Assembly (NCBI GenBank): GCA_947453625.1
Contig: CANGHK010000045.1
Location: 1-42,636 of the forward strand
Direction of reading: 5' to 3'
DNA from: Burkholderiales bacterium
GTDB taxonomy: Bacteria; Pseudomonadota; Gammaproteobacteria; Burkholderiales; Burkholderiaceae_C
DNA: 42,636 nucleotides
The position numbers and the translations under genes are program-made. Shown piece by piece: positions 6,993 through 14,925 of the stretch; within the stretch, counting starts at the first letter, position 1; every line of letters starts with the position of its first letter. The notes below the pieces were generated by a model. That model ran no database searches and was not told the DNA's origin. It was given only the letters and a program-made list of their open reading frames with translations.

Positions 6993-7750
6993 CGGTGCCA
7001 AAGCCGCACCCGGCGCGCCACGGCCTGGTGCGCCGCCCGGACCCGGCCGTCGGCGCGGTGCGGCGCGCGCGCGGGTCGGCCGAAGAGACCGCGCAGGTGC
7101 TGCTGGCCTCGGCGCAGCAGGTGTTCGGACAAAAGGGCTATGTGCGCACGACGGTGCAGGACATCATCGAAGGCACGGGCTTGAGCCGCGGCGCTTTCTA
7201 CCGTTACTTCGGCAGCACCGACGAGATCTTCGTCGCGATGGTCACCCGCGTGGTCGACGAACTGATCGTCTCGTCGCGCGAGCACTCGGGCCGCACGCTG
7301 CGTGAGCGGGTGTTCGGCGGCAACCTGCGCTACCTGCAGATCTTCGCCCGCCACCGTGGCGTGATGCGGGCGCTGTTCGAGGCCGCCTATGTCAACCCGC
7401 AGATCGCCGCGATCCAGGCCCGCATGCGCAGCGCCTACCTGCGCCGGCTGCGCGACCACCTGGTGCGCCAGCTGGCGCTGGGCCGTTGCCAGCCGCTGGA
7501 CCCCGACGCCGCCACGCTGGCGCTGGGGATGATGGTCGAAGGCGCGGCCCAGGCCTGGGTGGTGATGGGTCTGGAGCCCTTCGAGCAGGCGCTGGACCTG
7601 GAGCGGCTGTGCACCCAGGTCACCGAGATCTGGTGCCGTTCGGTCTATTTGGCGCCCGACCGCCCGATACCCGAGCCCGCGGCCCCGGCCGCGTCAGACC
7701 GCCAGCGCCTGCTGGCCGGCGAAGTCGCCCCCCAGGAGGACGGACCATGA
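6989..7750 (+). CDS. TetR-family transcriptional regulator
   Basis: The DNA-binding domain is clear: AQQVFGQKGYVRTTVQDI, then the turn and recognition helix TGLSRGAFYRYFGSTDEIF. A helical ligand-binding domain follows (about 150 residues), then a Pro/Ala-rich tail. The start is uncertain: the only long upstream extension begins inside the promoter, so the GTG used here, or a later GTG, is more likely. This gives about 253 residues, longer than the usual 190-220. The stop overlaps the next ATG (ATGA), so it is the first gene of an acyl-CoA operon. It probably represses the operon through the palindrome at 6793-6810 until an acyl-CoA-type ligand binds; the ligand is inferred from context. Confidence 0.85.
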   Translation: MTVPKPHPARHGLVRRPDPAVGAVRRARGSAEETAQVLLASAQQVFGQKGYVRTTVQDIIEGTGLSRGAFYRYFGSTDEIFVAMVTRVVDELIVSSREHSGRTLRERVFGGNLRYLQIFARHRGVMRALFEAAYVNPQIAAIQARMRSAYLRRLRDHLVRQLALGRCQPLDPDAATLALGMMVEGAAQAWVVMGLEPFEQALDLERLCTQVTEIWCRSVYLAPDRPIPEPAAPAASDRQRLLAGEVAPQEDGP

Positions 7751-8691
7751 GCAGCCCGCAGATCGAGACGAGCTTGGACGGCGGGGTGCTGACCCTGACG
7801 CTGAACCGGCCCGACAAACTCAACGCCTACACCGCGCAGATGGGCCGCGAACTTGCCGAGGCCTTCCAGCGCGCCGATACCGATGACGCCGTGCGCGTGG
7901 TGATCGTCACCGGCGCCGGCAAGGGTTTTTGCGCCGGCGCCGACCTCTCGGGAGGCGCCGACAGTTTTGGCGGCGCCGGTGCGGAGCAGGTCTTCGGCAA
8001 GGGTGGTCCGGTGCGCCAGGGGGGCAGCTTCGTCGAGGCGATCTTCAATTGCCGCAAGCCGTCGATCGCCGCGATCAACGGCGCGGCGGTGGGCGTGGGC
8101 TTGACGCTGACGCTGCCGATGGACATCCGTCTGGCGGCCGAGGGCGCGCGTTTCGGCTTTGTCTTCGCCCGCCGCGGCCTGGTGCCCGAGGCCGGCAGCG
8201 CCTGGTTTCTGCCGCGCATCGTCGGCCTGCCGCAGGCGCTGCGCTGGTGTTATTCGGGACGGGTGTTCGACGCCGCCGAGGCCTTGCGCGGCGGCCTGGT
8301 CGAGGCGGTTGTGCCGGCCGAGGACCTGCTGGCGCGGGCGCGCGAGATCGCCCGCGAGATCGTCGACAACACCGCCCCGGTTGCGATCGCGCTGACGCGC
8401 CAGATGCTGTGGCGCTGCAGCGCCGAGCCCTCGCCGCTGGGCCTGCTGGCCATCGACGGGGCGATGGCCTTGCACCTGGGCGCCGGACCCGATGTGGGCG
8501 AGGGGGTGGCGGCCTTTCTGGAGCGCCGCCCGCCGCATTTTGCCGGTCGGGTGTCGACCGACCTGCCGCCCCAGTACCCCTGGTGGCCAAGGGCTGACAG
8601 TCCTGCCGTGACACCCGCCAACCTGCCCGCTCACCCGCCGGCTGAACAGTCTGCTGACCTGCCTGCCAACCGAGCCTCCGATGAGCACTGA
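7747..8691 (+). CDS. Crotonase-family enzyme, likely enoyl-CoA isomerase
   Basis: A 314-residue crotonase-fold protein. It has the CoA/oxyanion-hole segments GFCAGADLS (near 60-68) and AAINGAAVGVG (109-119). Enoyl-CoA hydratases use two glutamates, in GGGCE and G-x-PE. Here these positions are Thr120 (GVGLT) and Phe140 (FGFVF). Glu148 in GLVPEAG sits where Delta3,Delta2-enoyl-CoA isomerases keep their single catalytic Glu (compare GLITEGG in yeast Eci1). By this comparison it is more likely an isomerase than a hydratase. The last 40 residues are a Pro/Ala-rich tail. It overlaps the TetR gene by 4 nt and the kinase gene by 11 nt, so all three are translationally coupled. Confidence 0.82.
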   Translation: MSSPQIETSLDGGVLTLTLNRPDKLNAYTAQMGRELAEAFQRADTDDAVRVVIVTGAGKGFCAGADLSGGADSFGGAGAEQVFGKGGPVRQGGSFVEAIFNCRKPSIAAINGAAVGVGLTLTLPMDIRLAAEGARFGFVFARRGLVPEAGSAWFLPRIVGLPQALRWCYSGRVFDAAEALRGGLVEAVVPAEDLLARAREIAREIVDNTAPVAIALTRQMLWRCSAEPSPLGLLAIDGAMALHLGAGPDVGEGVAAFLERRPPHFAGRVSTDLPPQYPWWPRADSPAVTPANLPAHPPAEQSADLPANRASDEH

Positions 8692-9709
8692 ACTCGACGA
8701 TTTCGCCGCCGGCCTGCAGTCCCTGGTCAGGCGTCTGCTTCCCGATGCCCAGGGCATCGCCGGGCTGCAGCGGCTGTCGGCCGGCGCCACGCTGCAGACC
8801 TGGTCGTTCGACGCGGTCGGCCCGGGGCTGTGCCATCCGCTGATCCTGCGCCGTTCGCCCGGCGGACTGCGCGGCGCCGAATCGCTGCCGCTGCCGCTGG
8901 AGGCAGCGCTGATCAGCGCAGTGGCCCGCGGCAACCCCGACCTGGCCGCCTGCTTGCCCGAGGTCGTGCACAGCTTGACGCCTGACGACGCACTGGGCGA
9001 CGGCTTTCTGATGACGCGCATCGCCGGCGAGACCATCCCGCGCAAGATCCTGCGCGACGCGGCCTTCGCCTCGGTGCGGCCGCGGTTGGTGGCCCAGTTC
9101 GGCCGGGTGCTGGGCGCGATCCACCGGGTCGACACACAAACCCTGCCCGACCTGCCGCTGCGCTCCACCGCGGCGCTGCTGGCGACGATGCAGCGCCGCA
9201 ATGCCGCACTGGCGCGGCCCAGCGCGGTGTTCGACTTCAGCCTGCGCTGGCTGCAAGACTATCTGCCCGCCGACCCGGCCGTGCCGCGCCTGGTGCACGG
9301 CGACTTCCGCATCGGCAACCTGATCGTCGAGGCGACCGGCGGCCAGGGCCTGCGCGCGGTGCTGGACTGGGAGATCGCCCACCTGGGCGACCCGGCCGAG
9401 GACCTGGCCTGGGTCTGCCTGCCACCCTGGCGCTTTGGCCAGATCGACCGGCCGGTGGCCGGGCTGGGCTCACGCGAGGCCTTGTTCAGCGCCTGGCAAG
9501 ACGCCACCGGCGAGGCGGTGGACCCGGCGCGTGTGCGCTGGTGGCAGGCCATGGGCAGCGTGCGCTGGGGCCTGGGCTGCGCCGGCATGTGCGACTGGTT
9601 CGACAGCGGGCGCGACCGCACGGTCGAACGCGCCATGATCGCCCGACGCGTCTCCGAAAACGAACTCGACCTGCTGCGCCTGCTGGCGTCGGAGCACGCC
9701 CATGCTTGA
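8681..9709 (+). CDS. APH-like phosphotransferase (ACAD10/11 kinase-domain type)
   Basis: A 342-residue member of the aminoglycoside-phosphotransferase/choline-kinase superfamily. It shows the Brenner motif LVHGDFRIGNL (His206-Gly-Asp208, Asn213) and the metal-binding LDWE (Asp229-Glu231). The N-lobe has RLSAGATLQTWSF in place of a classic P-loop, as in this branch. Homologues are the kinase half of animal ACAD10/ACAD11 and LvaA of Pseudomonas levulinate catabolism, which phosphorylate the 4-hydroxyl of 4-hydroxyacyl-CoAs. Its position beside an acyl-CoA dehydrogenase and a DUF6285 protein supports that role here over antibiotic resistance. The exact substrate is not shown by the sequence. Confidence 0.85.
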   Translation: MSTELDDFAAGLQSLVRRLLPDAQGIAGLQRLSAGATLQTWSFDAVGPGLCHPLILRRSPGGLRGAESLPLPLEAALISAVARGNPDLAACLPEVVHSLTPDDALGDGFLMTRIAGETIPRKILRDAAFASVRPRLVAQFGRVLGAIHRVDTQTLPDLPLRSTAALLATMQRRNAALARPSAVFDFSLRWLQDYLPADPAVPRLVHGDFRIGNLIVEATGGQGLRAVLDWEIAHLGDPAEDLAWVCLPPWRFGQIDRPVAGLGSREALFSAWQDATGEAVDPARVRWWQAMGSVRWGLGCAGMCDWFDSGRDRTVERAMIARRVSENELDLLRLLASEHAHA

Positions 9710-10133
9710 CCATCCGACAGCCCCCGACATGCTTGAGGCGGTGGCCCGTCTGCTGCGCGACACGCTGATCCCGCAACTGCCACCGGCGGTGGTGTTCCAG
9801 GCCAGGGTGGCCGCCAATGCGGTCGATCTGGTGGCGCGCGAGATGCGGCTGGGCGCGCAGGCGCAGGACCAGGCCCATGGCCGGCTGCAGACCCTGCTGG
9901 GCCAAGAGGGATCGCTCGCGACGCTGGAGTCCGCGCTCTGCACCGGCCTGCGCCTGGGCGAGATCGCCGCCGATGCACCGGGCCTGCAGGAGCATCTGTG
10001 GGCCACCACGCTGGCCAAGCTGGCGATCGACCAGCCGACTTACGCCCCCTACCGACATGCGCTGGAGCAGCGCGCCACCGATTCAGTCACCGATTTGCCC
10101 GCCACCACCACCACCACCCACCCCAAGGAGTGA
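9702..10133 (+). CDS. DUF6285-type small protein, probable kinase partner
   Basis: A 143-residue, mostly helical protein, rich in Ala and Leu, without signal or membrane segments. The motif-like stretches LLRDTLIPQLPPAVVFQARVAA and LRLGEI match my memory of the DUF6285 family, which is almost always encoded next to an APH-like kinase and an acyl-CoA dehydrogenase. In the levulinate pathway a small protein (LvaB) forms a complex with the kinase LvaA; by position this protein could do the same. It overlaps the kinase gene by 8 nt and ends 6 nt before the dehydrogenase gene. The C-terminal tail has a run of threonines (TTTTTHPKE), and the end of the gene doubles as ribosome binding site for the next one. 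Confidence 0.75.
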   Translation: MLDHPTAPDMLEAVARLLRDTLIPQLPPAVVFQARVAANAVDLVAREMRLGAQAQDQAHGRLQTLLGQEGSLATLESALCTGLRLGEIAADAPGLQEHLWATTLAKLAIDQPTYAPYRHALEQRATDSVTDLPATTTTTHPKE

Positions 10134-10139
10134 GACCCG

Positions 10140-11417
10140 ATGGACTTCAACCTACCCCAAGAACTGACCGAGTTCCTGAAGAACCTCGATCGGTTCATCG
10201 ACCAGGAGATCCGGCCGCTGCAGGCCAGGGATGACAACGAGCGCTTCTTCGACCACCGCCGTGAATGGGCGCGCACCGACTTCGAGGCCGGCGGCCTGCC
10301 GCGCCACGAATGGGAGGCCTTGCTGATCGAGTGCAAGCGGATCGCCGACAAGGCCGGCTTCTACCGGCTGTCGCTGCCCAAGGAGTACGGCGGCCAGGAG
10401 GTTGGCAACCTGTGGATGGCGGTGATCCGCGACCATCTCGCGTCCAAGGGACTGGGCTTGTTCAACGACCTGCAGAACGAGCATTCGGTGGTCGGCAACT
10501 TCCCCATCATCGTGATGCTGCGCGACTTCGGCACGCCGGCGCAGAAAGAGAAGTTCATCAACGGCCAACTGAACTTCCAGACCCGCATCACCTTCGGCCT
10601 GACCGAGCCCAACCACGGCTCGGACGCCACCCACATGGAGACCAAGGCGGTGCCCGAGACCCGCGACGGTGTGGAGGGTTGGCTGATCAACGGCGAAAAG
10701 ATGTGGACCACCGGCATGCACACGGCCACGCATTGCGCGCTGTTTGCGCGCACTTCGGGCAAGGCCGGCGACGGCATAGGCATCACCTGTTTTCTCGTGC
10801 CCGCCGACAACCCCGGCGTGAAGATCGAGGAGTACCTGTGGACCTTCAACATGCCCACCGACCACCCGCGCGTGAGCTTCACCAACGTCTGGGTGCCGGC
10901 GGACGCCATGTTCGGCGAGACAGGCCGCGGCCTGCCACTGGCGCAGTCCTTCGTCCACGAGAACCGCATCCGCCAGGCCGCCAGCTCGCTGGGCGCGGCG
11001 CAGTTCTGCGTCAACGAGAGCGTCAAGTACGCGCGTGAGCGCAAGCCTTTCGGCCAGGAGCTGGCGCGCAACCAGGGCATACAGTTTCCCTTGGTCGAGC
11101 TCGCCACGCAGTGCGAGATGCTGCGCCTGCTGATCCTCAAGACCGCGTGGCAGATGGACCAGATGCCCCACCCCGAGGTCGAGAAGCAGCTCTCCGACAA
11201 AGTCTCGATGTGCAACTACTGGGCCAATCGCCTGGTGTGCGAGTCGGCAGACCGCGCGATGCAGGTGCACGGCGGCATTGGCTATTCGCGCCACAAGCCC
11301 TTCGAGCATATCTACCGCCACCACCGGCGCTACCGCATCACCGAGGGATCCGAAGAGATCCAGATGCGCAAGGTCGCCGGTTTCCTGTTCGGCTACATGG
11401 GACCGAACAAGTTCTGA
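10140..11417 (+). CDS. Acyl-CoA dehydrogenase family protein
   Basis: A 425-residue flavoenzyme with the full acyl-CoA dehydrogenase layout. The N-terminal helical domain runs to about 140. A beta domain holds the FAD/substrate segment ITFGLTEPNHGSDAT and the FAD-contacting EKMWTTG. The C-terminal helical domain has ERKPFGQ and QVHGGIGYSRHKP. The canonical catalytic base is present as Glu402 in RITEGSEEIQ. It is somewhat longer than short-chain dehydrogenases (about 380) and resembles the CaiA/ACAD10-11-like branch. Together with the kinase and DUF6285 genes it would form a 4-hydroxyacyl-CoA phosphorylation/elimination module (inference). An AAGGAG box (10126-10131) precedes the ATG at good distance. 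Confidence 0.92.
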   Translation: MDFNLPQELTEFLKNLDRFIDQEIRPLQARDDNERFFDHRREWARTDFEAGGLPRHEWEALLIECKRIADKAGFYRLSLPKEYGGQEVGNLWMAVIRDHLASKGLGLFNDLQNEHSVVGNFPIIVMLRDFGTPAQKEKFINGQLNFQTRITFGLTEPNHGSDATHMETKAVPETRDGVEGWLINGEKMWTTGMHTATHCALFARTSGKAGDGIGITCFLVPADNPGVKIEEYLWTFNMPTDHPRVSFTNVWVPADAMFGETGRGLPLAQSFVHENRIRQAASSLGAAQFCVNESVKYARERKPFGQELARNQGIQFPLVELATQCEMLRLLILKTAWQMDQMPHPEVEKQLSDKVSMCNYWANRLVCESADRAMQVHGGIGYSRHKPFEHIYRHHRRYRITEGSEEIQMRKVAGFLFGYMGPNKF

Positions 11418-11451
11418 CCCCGTTTTGCATCCTCAACCAATGGAGACAAGC

Positions 11452-12660
11452 ATGAACAAGACACAAGGCATGAAGCGCCGTTCCGTCGTCCTGGCACCGC
11501 TGGCTGCGGCCGCCGCATCGGTGCTGTCCGGTGCCGCCTGGGCGCAGAAGAAGTACGGCCCGGGTGTCACCGACACCGAGATCAAGATCGGCCAGTCGAT
11601 TGCCTACAGCGGTCCGGCATCGGCCTATGGCCAACTCGGCCGGGCCGAGGCCGCGTACTTCAAGTTCCTGAACGACAAGGGCGGCATCAACGGCCGCAAG
11701 ATCAATTTCATCTCGCTGGACGACGGATTCTCACCGCCCAAGGCGGTGGAGATGACGCGCCGGCTGGTCGAGCAGGACGAGGTGGCGCTGATGTTCGGCA
11801 TGCTGGGAACGCCGCTCAACACCGCCACCCGCCCCTACCTGAATCAGAAGAAGGTGCCGCAGTTGTTCATCGCGGCGGGCTCGGAAACCTTTGCGCAACC
11901 GGAGAAGTTTCCGTGGACCATGGGCTGGCAGCCCACGCTGCGCGGCGAGGCCATCTTCTACGCCAAGAGCATTCTCGCCACCCATCCGAATGCCAAGATC
12001 GGCGTGCTCTACCAGGACGACGACTTCGGCAAGGAGTTGGTGGCCGGCCTGAAGGAAGGCCTGGGGGACAAGGCCGGCCAGGTGGTCAGCGCTGAAAGCT
12101 TCCAGGCCACCGACCCGACGGTCGACTCGCAGCTGATCACCATCAAGGGTGCGGGCTGCGACACGCTGATGCTGTTCGCCTACGCCAAGCAGGCGGCGCA
12201 GGCGATCCGCAAGGTCTCCGACATGGGCTGGAAGCCCGACACCTACCTGCACCTGGGATCGGCATCGGTCGGCGCCACGCTGATCCCGGCCGGGCTGGAC
12301 AAGTCGGTGGGCATCAAGACCGCCGGCTTCCTGAAGGACGTGACCGATCCGCAGTGGGCCCAGGACGCGGAACTGGCGCCCTTCTTCGACTGGATGAAGA
12401 AGTACATGCCCGACGCCAAGCTGGAGGATTCGCTGAACCTGGCCGGCTGGGCTTATGCGCAGACCATCGAGCAGGTGCTGCGCCAGTGCGGCGACGATCT
12501 GACGCGCGAGAACATCATCCGCCAGGCCGCCAACCTGAAGAACTACCGCAACCCGGCGCTGCTGCCTGGCAGCCTGATCAACACGTCCCCCAACGACTAC
12601 CGGGTCGTGAAGTACATGAAGCTGCAGCGCTTCAACGGCAAAATCTGGGAGCCGGCTTGA
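11452..12660 (+). CDS. Liv-type ABC transporter substrate-binding protein
   Basis: A 402-residue periplasmic binding protein (LivK/Peripla_BP_6 fold). The N-terminus has a basic stretch (MKRRSVVLAPLAAAAASVLS) and a cleavage site near AWA-QKKYGPG, so it is exported. IKIGQSIAYSGPASAYGQLG and the NDKGGINGRKINFISLDD segment are hallmarks of the family. No permease or ATPase gene adjoins it, so it must use components encoded elsewhere, perhaps the importer at 35443-38807. As last gene of the operon it probably captures the compound, such as an aromatic or fatty acid, that the operon degrades. GGAGA lies 7 nt before the ATG. The spacing after the dehydrogenase gene (34 nt) suggests the same transcript. 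Confidence 0.9.
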   Translation: MNKTQGMKRRSVVLAPLAAAAASVLSGAAWAQKKYGPGVTDTEIKIGQSIAYSGPASAYGQLGRAEAAYFKFLNDKGGINGRKINFISLDDGFSPPKAVEMTRRLVEQDEVALMFGMLGTPLNTATRPYLNQKKVPQLFIAAGSETFAQPEKFPWTMGWQPTLRGEAIFYAKSILATHPNAKIGVLYQDDDFGKELVAGLKEGLGDKAGQVVSAESFQATDPTVDSQLITIKGAGCDTLMLFAYAKQAAQAIRKVSDMGWKPDTYLHLGSASVGATLIPAGLDKSVGIKTAGFLKDVTDPQWAQDAELAPFFDWMKKYMPDAKLEDSLNLAGWAYAQTIEQVLRQCGDDLTRENIIRQAANLKNYRNPALLPGSLINTSPNDYRVVKYMKLQRFNGKIWEPA

Positions 12661-12687
12661 CGCTGGGATGAGGGCTGAAACAGGCGT

Positions 12688-12711
12688 GCCTGCAGTGGCG
12701 GCGCTGCAGGC
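12688..12711. terminator. Hairpin between convergent genes
   Basis: GCCTGCAG and CTGCAGGC form an 8-bp perfect stem with an 8-nt loop between two convergent stop codons. There is no T run on either side, so it may act as a rho-dependent or mRNA-protecting structure rather than a strict intrinsic terminator. Confidence 0.4.
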
Positions 12712-12714
12712 GCC

Positions 12715-13749
12715 TCAGCCCGGCGCGGCCGGGAACAAGGCCTCGCAGCCGGTGCCGGCCAGCGCGGCATCGACGGTGGCGCGGGCGCCGGCGTCCAGCG
12801 CCTGGTGGTCGCGTGCCAGCCAGGCCAGGCATTTGGCCTGGTAGGCGAAGGCCTGCTGGACCCAGGGCTGGCCGTCGACGCTGGCCTGCACCTCGGCCGC
12901 GCCGGCCTCGATCGCGCGGGCATTGGCCAGCAGCAGCGGCGCATAGAGCCTGCCCACCTCCTGCAGCAGGCGCAGCAGGCTGTCGGGCAGGTGGCTGGCG
13001 TCCAGCCAGTCGCCCTCGGTGGGGTCGAGCCCCGACAGGTCTTCGACCATCAACACCCAGGCGCAGACCCGCGGTGCGATCTCGGTGGCCAGCGCCATCG
13101 GCGTGGGGTCGAACTGGGTGAGCTGGGTGAGCTGGCCGTAGACGGCGAAATCCGACGCCCCCGGCCGCCCGCCCATCAGGAAGCGGTGGGTGCGCAAGTG
13201 GTCTTCCATCGCATCGAGCACGCGCCGGTAGCCGGCCTCGATGACCGGGCCGGTGGTCGGGTTGGAGCCCACGTAACGCAGCCGCGGCACCTGCCGGCTG
13301 CTGACCTGCGCGGCCGTGGCGGCCAGCGTGGGGTCGTCCTGCGGCTCGCCGCGCCAGCAGGCCAGGATGCGTTCGGCTTTGCGCACGTCGGCGGCGTAAG
13401 TCCAGCGGTAGTGGAACATCGCCTTGGTCAGCCACTCGTCGCCGAAATCCTCCAGCAGCGCATCGATGAAGGCCAGCGCCGGATCGGCCGGGATCGCCGC
13501 TCGGCCATTGAAATCGCGCTCGAAGCGGCGTATCAGCGGGGTGGAGTCGGTCACCGCCGCGATCGCCCCATCGGCGCCGGGCAGGTAGAAGGTGGGCAGC
13601 AGGTGCGGCCGCGACACCGGCAGGCCTGGGATGCCGGCGGCCGAATGCACCAGCCGGTAAGCGATGTGCCGGTAGCGCAGCAGCGCCAGCATCTTGCGCG
13701 TGTAGGGCGATCCGGCAACGCCGTTGAGCCGCAGAGGGGTGGGAGTCAT
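12715..13749 (-). CDS. Glutathione S-transferase-like protein
   Basis: A 344-residue protein. The N-terminal thioredoxin-like domain has GVAGSPYTRKMLALLRYR, the Ser-Pro-Tyr motif replacing the usual active-site Cys/Ser of omega-like GSTs, and DSTPLIRRFE as the glutathione-binding turn. The C-terminal part (from about 100) is helical and longer than a normal GST (about 220), with GRPGASDFAVYGQL as the N-capping region near residue 195. The family is common in proteobacteria and animals, and its substrate is unknown. I chose the ATG directly before the thioredoxin fold; longer upstream reading gives a low-complexity extension. It follows the SGNH gene by about 150 bp on the same strand. Confidence 0.8.
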   Translation of the reverse strand: MTPTPLRLNGVAGSPYTRKMLALLRYRHIAYRLVHSAAGIPGLPVSRPHLLPTFYLPGADGAIAAVTDSTPLIRRFERDFNGRAAIPADPALAFIDALLEDFGDEWLTKAMFHYRWTYAADVRKAERILACWRGEPQDDPTLAATAAQVSSRQVPRLRYVGSNPTTGPVIEAGYRRVLDAMEDHLRTHRFLMGGRPGASDFAVYGQLTQLTQFDPTPMALATEIAPRVCAWVLMVEDLSGLDPTEGDWLDASHLPDSLLRLLQEVGRLYAPLLLANARAIEAGAAEVQASVDGQPWVQQAFAYQAKCLAWLARDHQALDAGARATVDAALAGTGCEALFPAAPG

Positions 13750-13902
13750 GGAGTCCTGGGGCAGGAAGATGGTGTGGTCGGTGCGCCGAGGTGGCGGGCC
13801 GGGCTGCGGGTTGGGCAGCGGCTGGGCCGCCCGTCGCAACGCCGATCGTAGCGGCTCGGGAGGGACATGTTGCAACCTTGCCGCAGCCCCGCCACCGCTC
13901 GC

Positions 13903-14799
13903 TCAGGCCAGCAGGGGGTCCAGTACCTGCTGCCAGGCGGTGGCACATTTCTGGTAGCCTTCACGCGTCAGGTGGATCTCGTTGACCCAGTCGCCAGACA
14001 AGTCTGTGCTGCCGGGCTCGGCTAGCACGATGCCGGTCCCCGCCGTGTTGGCGACGTACACACCGCATTGCGGATCGCGGGTCCGCCGGGCGTCGGTCAG
14101 GCTGTAGATCAGGCGCCCCAGGCGCGACATCAACTCGTCCGAGACGGCCAGGCGGTCGGCCGCCGGCACGCCGAACATGTCGAGCGCGGGCAGCAGCCAG
14201 GGGCCGAAACCCAGCCCGGCAGGCGCCGGCCTGGGCATCACGCGGGCGTAGTTGTGCCAGATCAGCGGTGTCCCGCGGTTGATGCCGCTGTCGCGCAGGT
14301 CGATCAGTTGGTTGAACAAGGCACCGACATGCTCGGCAAACGTGGTCCAGCCGGTTTCGCTGAGGTAGTCGGCTGGCGCCAACGGCCCGCGGCCGCGCTC
14401 GGCGGCGGTTCTGAGCAGGCGCAGTGAGAGTGCCGCGGTGGGCGGTGCCGCGACGGCCTCGATAAGGTCGTTGCCGCCACCCGAAAACAGCACCGCGTGC
14501 CACTTGATCGCCAGCCGGCCGGCGAGCAGGCGGCGAAAGTGGGGCGATTTCGTCGTGTCGACCATGCGGTGCAGCACCGCGCCGGGGTAGGCGCAGTTGA
14601 CGATCACGGTCGACTGCAGCAGCTTCAGTTCGGCCAGGAGGCGCGTCGTCCGGGTCGGCGGCAGCGCGCCGATGGAAAACCAGGAGTCACCCTGGGCCAG
14701 GCACTGGCGATGGTAGAGGTCGAAGGGGTAGGCCCCCAGTTCGCCGCTGCCGATGGCGGCGTAGGGGTCGATGATCTGCGGGCGTTGTCGGTCGGTCAT
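13903..14799 (-). CDS. SGNH/GDSL-type hydrolase
   Basis: A 298-residue esterase/lipase-like protein. Block I is GDSWFS (nucleophile Ser39), block III is SGGGND (Asn110, oxyanion hole) and block V contains His276 in NEIHLTREGYQK. The acid three residues before the His is normally Asp; here it is Asn273, so Asp270 or another residue must complete the triad if the enzyme is active. There is no signal peptide, which suggests a cytoplasmic enzyme. It lies between ribD and the GST-like gene on the same strand, with gaps over 120 bp, so operon membership is uncertain. The substrate is unknown. Confidence 0.75.
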   Translation of the reverse strand: MTDRQRPQIIDPYAAIGSGELGAYPFDLYHRQCLAQGDSWFSIGALPPTRTTRLLAELKLLQSTVIVNCAYPGAVLHRMVDTTKSPHFRRLLAGRLAIKWHAVLFSGGGNDLIEAVAAPPTAALSLRLLRTAAERGRGPLAPADYLSETGWTTFAEHVGALFNQLIDLRDSGINRGTPLIWHNYARVMPRPAPAGLGFGPWLLPALDMFGVPAADRLAVSDELMSRLGRLIYSLTDARRTRDPQCGVYVANTAGTGIVLAEPGSTDLSGDWVNEIHLTREGYQKCATAWQQVLDPLLA

Positions 14800-14925
14800 G
14801 GGATTCCTCTGACGGATGGATCCGCGCCGGGTTTGGCGGCAGCGATTTGACGTTGATCACGCCAAAACACCATCCCATGAATCGGCGTCCCGGCCCGCTG
14901 GCGCGGCCGCCGCGTGCCGCGCGGG

